DNA of 64,000 nt, taken from JBFWRK01 sp050248955. GTDB taxonomy: Bacteria; Actinomycetota; Acidimicrobiia; Acidimicrobiales; Ilumatobacteraceae. Both the position numbers and the translations under genes were made by a program. The stretch is from assembly GCA_050248955.1 (NCBI GenBank), contig JBFWRK010000003.1:62001-126000 (forward strand). Reading direction: 5' to 3'. Numbering within the stretch: the first letter of the stretch is position 1; each line of letters opens with the position of its first letter. The notes below the pieces were generated by a model. The model was not told where the DNA came from. It saw nothing but the letters and a program-made list of their open reading frames with translations, and did no database searches. This document shows, piece by piece, positions 8,407-16,431 of this stretch.

Positions 8407-9120
8407 ATGAAGAAGAAGTCCCGTACAGGGCTCGACCAGACGACCATGCGGCGCAGCTCACGATGGGCGGCAGCGCTCGCCATCGGTGGTGTGACCCTCT
8501 TGGGGTTCGCCGGCGCCGCGAACGCGGGCACGGCGAGTGCCCGTGCCGACTGTGACAACGCCACCATCACCTGGGCGGCGGACGACCCGTTCGGTGACTC
8601 CGAATGGCTCTTCGTCAACATCAGCGGCAGCGATGGCTCGTACGTCTCCGTGCCGGCGAGCGGCACGTTGAACGTCGAATACGCGACCACCTACCGGCTC
8701 GAGTTCTTCGCCCACCATGCGACGGAGAACGAGGACGGCGGCTGGGTCGACGAGCTGTGGGGTGTGCTCGAGGTGACCACTCCTGCACGAGACGCCGCGT
8801 GCGACGCGCCGCCGACCACCGAGGTGCCGCCGACGACCCAGGTGCCGCCGACGACGGAGGTGCCGCCGACGACCGAGGTGCCGCCGACGACGGAAGCGCC
8901 GACCACGACCGTCGCCTCCCTCGCCCCCGTGACGCAGGAGCCACCGACGACCGCGCCGGTCGTCGCCGCCGCTGGCCCGATCGCTGAGGTGGCCGCGGCC
9001 ACCCTCCCCGCGACAGGCCGCAACGTCGATCTGCTCTTGATCGTCGGCTCGCTCGCCGCCGCTGCCGGCGGCACCCTCCTGGTGGTCCGCCGCCGACCGA
9101 ACACCGTCCCGGTCGACTGA
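8407..9120 (+). CDS. LPATG cell-wall-anchored surface protein with VPPTTE repeats
   Basis: A 237-residue paralogue of the preceding gene in layout. It has a signal peptide with a basic start (MKKKSRTG) and hydrophobic core, ending about AANAGTASA. A ~90-residue Trp-rich beta-like domain of no recognised family follows, then a stalk of (V/A)PPTTE repeats, then LPATG at ~200-204, a hydrophobic helix and VVRRRPN. It is predicted to be covalently anchored to peptidoglycan by a sortase. The ATG at 8407 has a GAGGAG-type binding site about 11 bases upstream. It ends just before a strong hairpin shared with the convergent cdd gene. The two proteins may form a surface layer or adhesin set, but that is inference. 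Confidence 0.8.
   Translation: MKKKSRTGLDQTTMRRSSRWAAALAIGGVTLLGFAGAANAGTASARADCDNATITWAADDPFGDSEWLFVNISGSDGSYVSVPASGTLNVEYATTYRLEFFAHHATENEDGGWVDELWGVLEVTTPARDAACDAPPTTEVPPTTQVPPTTEVPPTTEVPPTTEAPTTTVASLAPVTQEPPTTAPVVAAAGPIAEVAAATLPATGRNVDLLLIVGSLAAAAGGTLLVVRRRPNTVPVD
8812..8901 (+). repeat. 18-bp coding repeat (PPTTEV-type stalk)
   Basis: Tandem near-identical units of GTGCCGCCGACGAC plus GGAG/CGAG encoding PPTTE(V) repeats. Such arrays set stalk length in wall proteins and often vary between strains. Confidence 0.75.
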
Positions 9121-9129
9121 CGACTGCCC

Positions 9130-9168
9130 CGTTCGTGCCGCCGGCTCATCGAGCCGGCGGCACGAACG
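9130..9168. terminator. Strong bidirectional hairpin between convergent genes
   Basis: A perfect 18-bp inverted repeat (9130-9147 with 9151-9168) around a 3-base ATC loop. It lies between the end of the LPATG gene and the end of cdd, and the right arm overlaps the last cdd codons. No U-tract follows on either strand. Such GC-rich hairpins are the usual shared terminator between convergent genes in actinomycetes. Confidence 0.7.
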
Positions 9169-9550
9169 TTCCGATCTCGGGGAAGGGGAAGGGGAGGAAG
9201 TCGCGGAACGGTCGTGGGGTGCCGTCACCGTCGAGCAGGCACTCGGGAGCGACGTGCTCCCACAGCAGCTGCCGGCAGCGACCGCACGGGGGTACCGGGT
9301 CGCCGTTGCCGACGCAGACGACGGCGACGAGCTGACCGCCGCCGGTCATCCGCAACTGGCCGATGAGCGTGCACTCCGCGCAGAGGCTGAGCCCGTACGA
9401 CGCGTTCTCGACGTTGCACCCCCGGATCACCCGCCCGTCGTCCACGAGTGCGGCCGCACCGACCTTGAAGTTCGAGTACGGCACGTATGCGTGCTCGGCA
9501 GCCTCGAGCGCGGCGCGGCGGAGCTGGTCCCAGTCGATGTCGAGTGCCAT
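9146..9550 (-). CDS. cdd: Cytidine deaminase
   Basis: Converts cytidine and deoxycytidine to uridine and deoxyuridine in pyrimidine salvage. It is 134 residues long, typical of the small tetrameric class. The zinc and proton-shuttle motif CAE is at 57-59 (Cys57, Glu59), with PCGRC supplying Cys89 and Cys92; the nucleoside-binding segment CNVENASYG is at 45-53. It is divergent from queF over 49 bases, with its own TAGGGT hexamer 6 bases from the start. Its last codons form one arm of a strong terminator hairpin. Confidence 0.95.
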   Translation of the reverse strand: MALDIDWDQLRRAALEAAEHAYVPYSNFKVGAAALVDDGRVIRGCNVENASYGLSLCAECTLIGQLRMTGGGQLVAVVCVGNGDPVPPCGRCRQLLWEHVAPECLLDGDGTPRPFRDFLPFPFPEIGTFVPPAR

Positions 9551-9556
9551 CCGGCA

Positions 9557-9562
9557 ACCCTA
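9557..9562 (-). promoter_or_regulatory. -10 hexamer TAGGGT before cdd
   Basis: TAGGGT on the minus strand, 6 bases before the ATG at 9550; this geometry puts the transcript start on the start codon. Confidence 0.5.
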
Positions 9563-9585
9563 CGGGTTGCGCTCCGGGGCGTCCG

Positions 9586-9591
9586 TAGCAT
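9586..9591 (+). promoter_or_regulatory. -10 hexamer TAGCAT before queF
   Basis: TAGCAT, 8 bases before the ATG at 9600, in the 49-base region shared with cdd. Confidence 0.45.
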
Positions 9592-9599
9592 GGTTCGGC

Positions 9600-9995
9600 A
9601 TGACATCGCCCGATCCGTTTACCGCTGGCCTCACGATCCTCGGGCGCACCGTCCGGGAGCCGGTTGCGCACGTCGAGTGCTTCCCGGCGCCGCCCGACGT
9701 GACGACGGTGCGGTTCACCACCGACGAGCTGTCGTCGATCTGCCCCGTCACGCAACAGCCCGACCTGTCCCACCTCGTCATCGAGTACGACCCCGTCGAC
9801 CGTTGCGTCGAGTCGAAGTCGCTGAAGCTCTACCTGTGGTCGTTCCGCGATCGGGCCGTGTTCGCCGAGGCGCTCGCCGCCGAGATCGCACGCGAGATCA
9901 GGACCACTGCAGCGCCGGCGCGAGTGCGGGTGACGTTGACGCAGCGTCCCCGGGGTGGCATCGAGGTCCAGGCGGTCGCCGAGCTCACACGCTGA
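9600..9995 (+). CDS. queF: NADPH-dependent 7-cyano-7-deazaguanine reductase (type I QueF)
   Basis: Reduces the nitrile of preQ0 to the amine of preQ1, the precursor of tRNA queuosine. The 131-residue unimodular form is typical of type I enzymes. The nitrile-attacking cysteine is Cys48 in SSICPVTQQPD, with Asp55 as the general acid; this 7-residue spacing matches the Bacillus enzyme. The NADPH motif ESKSLKLYLWSFR is at 71-83. The ATG at 9600 is supported by the hexamer and by family length. No queC, queD, queE or tgt is in the window. Its stop overlaps the end of the second adenosine deaminase gene by 11 bases on the other strand. Confidence 0.93.
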   Translation: MTSPDPFTAGLTILGRTVREPVAHVECFPAPPDVTTVRFTTDELSSICPVTQQPDLSHLVIEYDPVDRCVESKSLKLYLWSFRDRAVFAEALAAEIAREIRTTAAPARVRVTLTQRPRGGIEVQAVAELTR

Positions 9996-11079
9996 GCGCC
10001 GCGTAGGCCGGCCGCACGACGTCGTCGACCAGGCGGCAGCGCTCCTCGTACGGCGAGAACGCCGCCCTGATGCCGTTCGTGACGAGCTGCTCGACCTCGG
10101 TCCACGAGAGGTCGAACGTCGTGGCCACCGCGTGCAGCTCGCTGGAGGGGCTCACGTTCGACATCAGCCGGTTGTCGGTGTTGACCGTGGCGCAGAAGCC
10201 GAGGCGCAGGAACGAGGCGACCGGGTGATCCGCGAGCGTCGGCACCGCACCGATCTGGACGTTGCACGTCGGTGCGAGCTCGAGCGGGATCTGGTGGTCG
10301 AGCACGTACCTCGCGAGCTGCGTCAACATCGCGTCGCCGTCCGGGGTGAACAGCACGCCCTTCGCCAGCCGGACGCCGTGGCCGATGCGGTGGGCGCCGT
10401 GGGCCAGGGCGTCGCTGATCAGCTCCATGTCCGGAGGCTCGCTCGCGTGGATCGTGATGTTGAGGTGGTGGGCACGGGCGAACGCCAGTGCTTCCGCGTG
10501 GAGCGACGGTGGCCAACCGGTCTCGGCGCCGGCGAGGTCGAACGCGACGACCTTCGGCTCGCTGAAACGGATCCGGTCGACGAGGCGGACGACCTCCATC
10601 GAGCGCTGCTCGGTGCGCATCGCACAGATGATCGCGTTCACCGTGATCGTCTTGCCTGCCGAGGCGGCGTCCCGCTCGCCGCGCCGGAACCCGTCGCAGA
10701 CGGCGGTGACGATCTCCGTGAGCGGGAGGCCGTTCAGCTGGTGCAGCTCGGGTGCGAAGCGGACCTCGGCGTGGATGACGCCATCGTCCGCGAGATCGAC
10801 CGTCGCTTCGTAGGCGACCCGTTCGAGCGCCTCCGCCGTCTGCATGACCGCGATCGTGTGCTCGAACGTGGCGAGGTACTGCAAGATGTCCCGCGTGTCG
10901 GCGCCGCGGGTGAACCAGGCCTGCAGTTCGGCGGGATCGGAGGCGGGCAGCCGCGGGAGCCATCCACAGGCGTCCGCCAGCTCGAGCACGGTCGTCGGTC
11001 GCAGGCCGCCGTCGAGGTGATCGTGGAGGAGCACCTTCGGCGCGGATCTGACGGTCTCGAGCGTGACGGGTGCCGGCAT
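9985..11079 (-). CDS. add: Adenosine deaminase (second copy, importer-linked)
   Basis: A 364-residue paralogue of the gene at 5960-7060, with LLHDHLDGGL near residues 18-27, FDLAGAETG, ITIHASEPP, GHGVRL, APTCNVQIG and TVNTDNRLMS. Here the usual IHAGE motif reads IHASE; the catalytic Glu is kept, while Gly is replaced by Ser. It lies 35 bases after the second permease of a BMP-type nucleoside importer, all on one strand, so it probably acts on purine nucleosides as they enter. The start at 11079 follows from family length; the YAnnnT-like hexamer CAGACT lies 6 bases upstream, so it may also have its own promoter. Confidence 0.9.
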   Translation of the reverse strand: MPAPVTLETVRSAPKVLLHDHLDGGLRPTTVLELADACGWLPRLPASDPAELQAWFTRGADTRDILQYLATFEHTIAVMQTAEALERVAYEATVDLADDGVIHAEVRFAPELHQLNGLPLTEIVTAVCDGFRRGERDAASAGKTITVNAIICAMRTEQRSMEVVRLVDRIRFSEPKVVAFDLAGAETGWPPSLHAEALAFARAHHLNITIHASEPPDMELISDALAHGAHRIGHGVRLAKGVLFTPDGDAMLTQLARYVLDHQIPLELAPTCNVQIGAVPTLADHPVASFLRLGFCATVNTDNRLMSNVSPSSELHAVATTFDLSWTEVEQLVTNGIRAAFSPYEERCRLVDDVVRPAYAALSV

Positions 11080-11114
11080 GCCCGGAGTCTGCCAGGGGGT
11101 CGGGGCGCGAACCG

Positions 11115-12401
11115 TTAGATCTGGTCGCCCTTTCGCCACGGGATGCCCTCGGCGGCCGGTGGTCGCAGCCGCTTCGAACTGATCGAGACGGCGACGAGCG
11201 TGACGAGGTAGGGCGTGATGTAGACGAACTGGTTGTTCGGGCGGTCTACCATCAGGTACGCGGCGAACCCGATGGCGGAGAAGATCGCGCCGGTCACGAG
11301 GGCCGACGTTCGGCGCGACACGATCGACCAGATCGCGACGAGCAGCAGCGCGATCGCCGCGGCGAGCAGCAGCGCCCGCACGAGCCGTTCCGGCTGCGTG
11401 CGCAGCGTGATGCCCTGGAAGAAGCCGAACAGGCCGGCACCGGCGACGATGCCGCCAGGTCGCCAGTTGCCGAAGATCAGCGTGGCGAGGCCGAGGAAGC
11501 CCCGGCCGGCAACCGAGTTCTCCTGGTAGCGGTTCGTGAACAGCTCGAGCACGCCGCCGCCCAGTCCGGCGAGACCGCCGGAGATGGCCATGCCGGCGTA
11601 CTTGACCCGGTAGACGCTGACACCGAGCGAGTCGGCGGCGCCCGGCCGCTCTCCCGCGGATCGCAGACGGAGTCCGAACGGTGTGCGCCACAGGACGTAC
11701 GAGGCGATGAAGAAGAGCACGATGACGAGCACGACATCGAACGACAGGTTCGCGGTGAGCCCCTTCAGGATGCCCGCGATGTCGGACAGCATGAACCAGC
11801 CCTTGTCCTCGATCCACCCGAGGGGGTCCGGTGACTTCCAGCCGAACAGGTCGCCACCCGATGTGAACGGCATCGTGAACTTGCCGATGGGTGACTTGTT
11901 GCCGGGTGAGTTCGTGACCGACCCGCCCGGTTGTCCGGTGAAGAGCTTGTTCGCCATGAACCGCGCGATCCCCGGCGCGAGGATGTTGATCGCGAAGCCG
12001 GACACGATGTGGTTGACGCCGAAGGTGATCGTCGCCAGGCCGTGGAGCAGGCCCATCACGATGCCGCCGAGCACCGCGCCGAGCAACGCCGCCCACGGGC
12101 CCCAGTGCCAGCCCCACCATCCGGCCATGATCGTGCCGGTGACCATCATCCCCTCGAGGCCGATGTTGACCGTGCCGCTGCGCTCGGCGAACAGCCCTGC
12201 GAAGCCGGCGAGCGCAATCGGGACTGCGGCCCGCAGTGCGACGCCGAAGGTACCGGCCGACGTGAGGTCGTCGTTGTCGGCGACGAGCCGGCTGAACGAC
12301 ATGACTGCGACGCCGAGCAGCGTCAGGGCGATGATCCGGTTGCGTCCGGCGAGCCGCTGGACGGCGCTCGGCGTTCGCTCGGCTGCGATCGTGGCGGTCA
12401 C
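11115..12401 (-). CDS. Nucleoside ABC importer, second permease
   Basis: A 428-residue inner-membrane permease of the BPD_transp_2 class found with BMP-family lipoproteins. It has about nine or ten hydrophobic segments and the family stretches LAGFAGLFAERSGTVNIGLEG near the N terminus and SAGERPGAADSLG followed by AGMAISGGLAGLGGG. It forms the translocation pore with the neighbouring permease. Its ATG overlaps the upstream permease stop by 4 bases (ATGA), showing translational coupling. A hydrophilic insert of ~60 residues after the third segment is larger than in short homologues. By context it transports nucleosides inwards. Confidence 0.88.
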   Translation of the reverse strand: MTATIAAERTPSAVQRLAGRNRIIALTLLGVAVMSFSRLVADNDDLTSAGTFGVALRAAVPIALAGFAGLFAERSGTVNIGLEGMMVTGTIMAGWWGWHWGPWAALLGAVLGGIVMGLLHGLATITFGVNHIVSGFAINILAPGIARFMANKLFTGQPGGSVTNSPGNKSPIGKFTMPFTSGGDLFGWKSPDPLGWIEDKGWFMLSDIAGILKGLTANLSFDVVLVIVLFFIASYVLWRTPFGLRLRSAGERPGAADSLGVSVYRVKYAGMAISGGLAGLGGGVLELFTNRYQENSVAGRGFLGLATLIFGNWRPGGIVAGAGLFGFFQGITLRTQPERLVRALLLAAAIALLLVAIWSIVSRRTSALVTGAIFSAIGFAAYLMVDRPNNQFVYITPYLVTLVAVSISSKRLRPPAAEGIPWRKGDQI

Positions 12402-13531
12402 GCCCTCACCTCCGTGCTCAGAACTTCGCCGGCTGCGACGCGATGGGATGCCTCACGGGCAGCGGCGACCTGGTTGCGCCGGTTGACCGCTTCGTAGGCG
12501 ATGACGGCGGTGAGCAGGAAGGAACCCTGGAGGATCAGTCCGACCTCTTGTGGGATGCCGAGCAGCGAGAGGCGCTGCGTGGCCCGTTCGATCGTCGCCC
12601 AGACCAGGGCGGCGGCGGCGATGCCGACCGGATGGTTCCGCCCGAGCAGCGCGAGTGCGAGGCCGGTGAAGCCGAGCGTCTTCGGGAACTGGTCGCCGAA
12701 CTTGCCGAACTGGGGGTCGGCGAGCAGGTTGCTCATGCCGATCAACCCGGCGACCGCACCGGACAGCACGATCGTCTTCACGACCATCGCCTTCGGATTG
12801 ACGCCGGCCGCCTGCGCTGCAGCGGGGTTGAGGCCGCTGGTGCGCAACTCGAAGCCGAAGCGGCTGCGGTTGAGCATCAAGTGGTAGCCGATGCCGAGGA
12901 TCACCGCGTAGGGCAGGAAGCCCTGCAGGGTCACGCCCCGGCCGAAGTGGAAGCCGAACAGCTCGACCAGGTTGTTGAGCGGTGGCAGCCTGGCCGATTT
13001 CGGCAGGGCCTCGGTCTCGGCGACGAGCTCGACGTTCTGGTTGCGGAAGAACGTCACCTCGAGGATGAGGAACGCCGAGATGCCTGTCGCGATGTAGTTG
13101 AGCATGATCGTCGAGATCACCTCGTTCACGTTGCGGGTCACCTTCAACACACCGGGGATCGCCGCCCACGCCGCGCCCACGGCGATCGCGACGAGGAGGA
13201 TGAAGAGGACGTGCAACGGCGCCGGCAGGCTCACCGAAGCGCCGACCGCAGCGGCGAACAACGCCGCCAGGCGGTACTGGCCATCGGCGCCGATGTTGAA
13301 GAGGTTCATCTTGAACCCGATCGCGACCGCCACACCGGCCACGTAGAACGGCACCGCCTTGTTGAGGATGATCACCACCGATTCGGTCGAGTCGATGGTC
13401 TTCCACATCTCGAGGAAGGCGTTCAGTGGGTTGTCGCCGGCGATGAGCAGCGCCAGCGCGGCCACCAGGAAGGCGACGACCGCAGCAATGATCGGCGCCT
13501 GCGCGCCACGGAACAGGCGCTTGGTGATCAC
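12398..13531 (-). CDS. Nucleoside ABC importer, first permease
   Basis: A 377-residue permease pairing with the following one. It has about eight to ten TM helices and typical segments NLFNIGADGQ (family NIGAEGQ), GVLKVTRNVNEVISTIMLNYIA and LRTSGLNPAAAQAAGVN. The GTG start at 13531 overlaps the ATPase stop by 4 bases (GTGA), so a much longer reading frame upstream is only a shadow. Homologues are the NupP/BmpC-type permeases of Gram-positive nucleoside importers; this is family knowledge, not tested here. Confidence 0.88.
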   Translation of the reverse strand: MITKRLFRGAQAPIIAAVVAFLVAALALLIAGDNPLNAFLEMWKTIDSTESVVIILNKAVPFYVAGVAVAIGFKMNLFNIGADGQYRLAALFAAAVGASVSLPAPLHVLFILLVAIAVGAAWAAIPGVLKVTRNVNEVISTIMLNYIATGISAFLILEVTFFRNQNVELVAETEALPKSARLPPLNNLVELFGFHFGRGVTLQGFLPYAVILGIGYHLMLNRSRFGFELRTSGLNPAAAQAAGVNPKAMVVKTIVLSGAVAGLIGMSNLLADPQFGKFGDQFPKTLGFTGLALALLGRNHPVGIAAAALVWATIERATQRLSLLGIPQEVGLILQGSFLLTAVIAYEAVNRRNQVAAAREASHRVAAGEVLSTEVRA

Positions 13532-15084
13532 GCCGGGCCTCCTTCGGCCTGCTTGGCACCCGTCATGTAGGAACCGAGCTCGGCCGGCGTGACGTGGGAT
13601 GGATCGAGCTCGGCCACGACCCGCCCGCGCAGCATGACGAGCAAGCGGTCGGACAGCCCGATCAGCTCGTCGAGGTCGGCCGACACGAGCAGCACGCCGA
13701 GCCCCTTCGCCCTGGCGTCGCGGATGATGTCCCAGATGGCGGCCTGCGCCCCGACGTCGACACCTCGGGTCGGGTGGGCGGCGAGCAGCACCGACGGCTC
13801 GGCGAGCATCTCGCGACCGACGATCAGCTTCTGCTGGTTGCCGCCGGACAGGGTGAACGCCGGTAGGTCCGCACCAGGGGTTCGTACGTCGAACTCCTGG
13901 ATGACGTCCTTCGCACGCTGCATCGCCGCCTTGCGGTCGATCCACGGTCCTCTCGCGAACGGGGCGTCGCGCTGGTGACCGAGCATCGTGTTCTCCCAGA
14001 TCGTCGCGCTCAGCACCATGCCGTCGTGTTGGCGGTCCTCCGAGATGTAGCCGAGGCCACCGCTTCGGCGCTGGCTCGTCGACTGGTGGGTGGCGTCGAC
14101 GCCGTTCAGCTCGATCGTCCCCGATGCCGCAGGGTGCAGCCCGATGAGCGCCTGGATCAGTTCGCTCTGCCCGTTGCCCTCGACCCCGGCGATGCCGACG
14201 ATCTCGCCGGCATGGACCGTGATGTTGATGTGCTCGAGGAGCGGCCGGCCTTCGCCCGGCAGGTTCATGTCGACCACGCGGAGCCGGATCTCGTCGCGCA
14301 CCGTGCGCTCACGGGTCTCGGGTGAGGGCAGCTCGCTGCCGACCATGAGCTCGGCGAGATCTCGCGCCGTCACGGTGGAGGGGTCCGCTACCTCTGCGAC
14401 CGTGCGCCCGTTGCGGATCACCGTGATCGCGTCGGCGACGCTCAGCACCTCGTCGAGCTTGTGCGAGATGAAGATGATCGTCGCGCCGCCGGCCGTCAGC
14501 TCGCGCAGCGAGGTGAAGAGCTCGTCCACCTCCTGGGGCACGAGGACAGCGGTCGGCTCGTCGAGGATGAGGATGCTCGCTCCCCGGTAGAGGACCTTCA
14601 GGATCTCGACCCGCTGCTTCTGACCGACGCCCAGGTCGCTGACGAGCTCCTCGGGATCCACGTCGAGGCCGTACTCCCGAGACAGCTCGCGCATCCGGGC
14701 AACGGCGCCGCTCCGATCGATCCGGAACTGGGTACCGGGCTCGTCGCCGAGCACGACGTTCTCCCAGACCTCGAAGTTGTCGGCGAGCATGAAGTGCTGG
14801 AAGACCATGCCGATCCCCGCCGCGATGGCGTCCTTCGGCGACTTGAAGTGCTCCTCGACGCCGTTGACGGTGACCGTGCCCTCGTCCGGGCGGTGGGCGC
14901 CGTAGAGCGTCTTCATCAGCGTCGACTTGCCGGCGCCGTTCTCACCGACGATCGCGTGGATCGTCCCGCGGCGCACGGTGAGGTTCACGCCGTCGTTGGC
15001 GATCACGCCGGGGAAGCGCTTCACGATGTCGCGCAGCTCGATGGCGATCGGCGTGTCGATCGCGGTGGTGGCATCGATGGCCAT
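13528..15084 (-). CDS. Nucleoside ABC importer, double ATPase subunit
   Basis: A 518-residue protein with two fused nucleotide-binding domains, as in NupO/BmpB and sugar importers. The first has Walker A VGENGAGKSTLMKT and ILDEPTAVL; its signature loop is the degenerate LGVGQKQRVEIL. The second has a degenerate P-loop (GVEGNGQSELIQ) and a good signature LSGGNQQKLIVGREM. This asymmetry is normal for the family. The start at 15084 is supported by a GAAAG-type binding site and by the position of the family start. It drives uptake of the substrate delivered by the BMP lipoprotein. Confidence 0.92.
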   Translation of the reverse strand: MAIDATTAIDTPIAIELRDIVKRFPGVIANDGVNLTVRRGTIHAIVGENGAGKSTLMKTLYGAHRPDEGTVTVNGVEEHFKSPKDAIAAGIGMVFQHFMLADNFEVWENVVLGDEPGTQFRIDRSGAVARMRELSREYGLDVDPEELVSDLGVGQKQRVEILKVLYRGASILILDEPTAVLVPQEVDELFTSLRELTAGGATIIFISHKLDEVLSVADAITVIRNGRTVAEVADPSTVTARDLAELMVGSELPSPETRERTVRDEIRLRVVDMNLPGEGRPLLEHINITVHAGEIVGIAGVEGNGQSELIQALIGLHPAASGTIELNGVDATHQSTSQRRSGGLGYISEDRQHDGMVLSATIWENTMLGHQRDAPFARGPWIDRKAAMQRAKDVIQEFDVRTPGADLPAFTLSGGNQQKLIVGREMLAEPSVLLAAHPTRGVDVGAQAAIWDIIRDARAKGLGVLLVSADLDELIGLSDRLLVMLRGRVVAELDPSHVTPAELGSYMTGAKQAEGGPA

Positions 15085-15131
15085 GGCCGCACTTTCTAGT
15101 GCATGGCGGCTCGCGATGCGGCCACGCAACA

Positions 15132-15163
15132 GGAGCGGCCGCCCGTTGCCGGGCGGCCGCTCC
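15132..15163. promoter_or_regulatory. Intercistronic hairpin between binding protein and ATPase genes
   Basis: A perfect 14-bp inverted repeat (15132-15145 with 15150-15163) with a 4-base loop and no U-tract. It lies 35 bases after the binding-protein stop. In importer operons such a hairpin commonly stabilises the upstream mRNA or partly terminates transcription, giving more binding protein than transporter; that role is inferred. Confidence 0.6.
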
Positions 15164-15197
15164 ATCGTTCACGAGTTGTCGAGCTGGTGGAATCAGC

Positions 15198-16319
15198 TCA
15201 CGGGGTCGTCGGAACGACGATCTCCCCGGACTTGATCTGCTCGGCGTAGCCGTCGAGCTCGGCCTTGATGTCGTCGACGAAGCCACCGGTCGTGGAGTAG
15301 CCCACGCCGTCAGCAGCGAGGTCGAACACCCGGGCGCCGGGCGTGAAGGTGCCGTCCACGTAGGCCTTGGTGGTCTCGTACACGGCGACGTTCACACGCT
15401 TCAGCATGGACGTCAGGATGTACGGCTGCAGGTCGGCACTGACCTGGTTGTACTGGTCGGAGTCGACGCCGATGGCCCACACGGAACCGGGTTCGCCGGC
15501 TTCCTTCGCCGCTTCGAAGACGCCGAGACCGGTTGCTCCGGCAGCGTGGTACACGACGTCAGCGCCATCCGCGTACATCGCTCCAGCGATCTCCTTGCCC
15601 TTGGCCGAGTCGTTGAAGCCGTTGAAGTCCGGCGGCTGCGACACGTACTGCGACAGGATCTCGATGTCCGGGTTGACGGCCTTGGCGCCGGCGATGTAGC
15701 CCGCTTCGAACTTCTTGATGAGGTCCATCTCGACACCACCGACGAAGCCGATCTTGCCGGACTGGCTCTTCAGCGCGGCTGCCGCTCCGACGAGGAACGA
15801 ACCCTGCTCCTCGGCGAACACGAGACCGGCGGCGTTGGGCCAATCGGTGTCGTCGCTGGCGTCGTCAGGCGTGCCGTTGTTGTTGCTCGGCACCGAGTCG
15901 ACGAGCGCGAACAGCGTGTCCGGGTTCGCTGCGGCACCGGCGTTGATCGCATCGGCCCACAAGAAGCCGACACCGATCACGAGGCCGTTGCCCTCGCTCA
16001 CGAGCAGGTTCAAGCGGTCGGCGCGATCGGAGTCACCCGTCGGCGTCGATTCCGACGGAACGATGCCGAGCTCTGCTGCCGCCTGGTCGAGTCCTTCGGC
16101 GGCAGAGTCGTTGAACGACTTGTCGCCGCGACCCGTGATGTCGAACAGCAGGCCGACGGTCTTGCCTTCGCCGCCGCCTGCCGCAGCCGTGGTCTCGGCT
16201 CCGTCCGTGGCAGACGGTGCATCGGTCGCGCCGGTGTCGTCGTCATCGTCGCCGCCACAGGCCGCGAACACGAGGCTGAACGCCGCTGCGGCTGCGAGGA
16301 CGCGCGTAGATGTGCGCAT
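15198..16319 (-). CDS. BMP-family nucleoside-binding lipoprotein
   Basis: The extracytoplasmic substrate-binding subunit of the importer encoded downstream. The 373-residue precursor has a signal peptide and lipobox ending FAAC (Cys21), then an acidic linker (GGDDDDDTG) and a BMP/Med domain with GLLFDITGRGDKSFND, GVGFLWADAI, GFVGGVEMD and VYHAAGATG. The Asp/Gly-rich GRGDKSFND segment is the nucleoside-contacting hallmark of PnrA/BmpA proteins. The ATG at 16319 has a strong AGGGGGAGG binding site. It is the first gene of a five-gene unit: lipoprotein, ATPase, two permeases, adenosine deaminase. Confidence 0.93.
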   Translation of the reverse strand: MRTSTRVLAAAAAFSLVFAACGGDDDDDTGATDAPSATDGAETTAAAGGGEGKTVGLLFDITGRGDKSFNDSAAEGLDQAAAELGIVPSESTPTGDSDRADRLNLLVSEGNGLVIGVGFLWADAINAGAAANPDTLFALVDSVPSNNNGTPDDASDDTDWPNAAGLVFAEEQGSFLVGAAAALKSQSGKIGFVGGVEMDLIKKFEAGYIAGAKAVNPDIEILSQYVSQPPDFNGFNDSAKGKEIAGAMYADGADVVYHAAGATGLGVFEAAKEAGEPGSVWAIGVDSDQYNQVSADLQPYILTSMLKRVNVAVYETTKAYVDGTFTPGARVFDLAADGVGYSTTGGFVDDIKAELDGYAEQIKSGEIVVPTTP

Positions 16320-16414
16320 TGCCTCCCCCTTCATTGGGTTGGTTGTGTAGACGGCGAGGTTACCGCGCGGAAACCCCTGACCACCGAAACCACGCTCGGT
16401 GAAGAGGCCCGTCC

Positions 16415-16420
16415 TACGAT
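16415..16420 (+). promoter_or_regulatory. -10 hexamer TACGAT before the MBOAT gene
   Basis: TACGAT, 11 bases before the GTG at 16432, implying a leader of only a few bases. It supports the shorter start. Confidence 0.4.
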
Positions 16421-16431
16421 GCCCCACTGCT

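Noticed and set aside
12398..13945. Longer permease start upstream of 13531
   Set aside because: The extension lies inside the ATPase gene in another frame and is Arg-rich; the GTGA overlap marks the real start.
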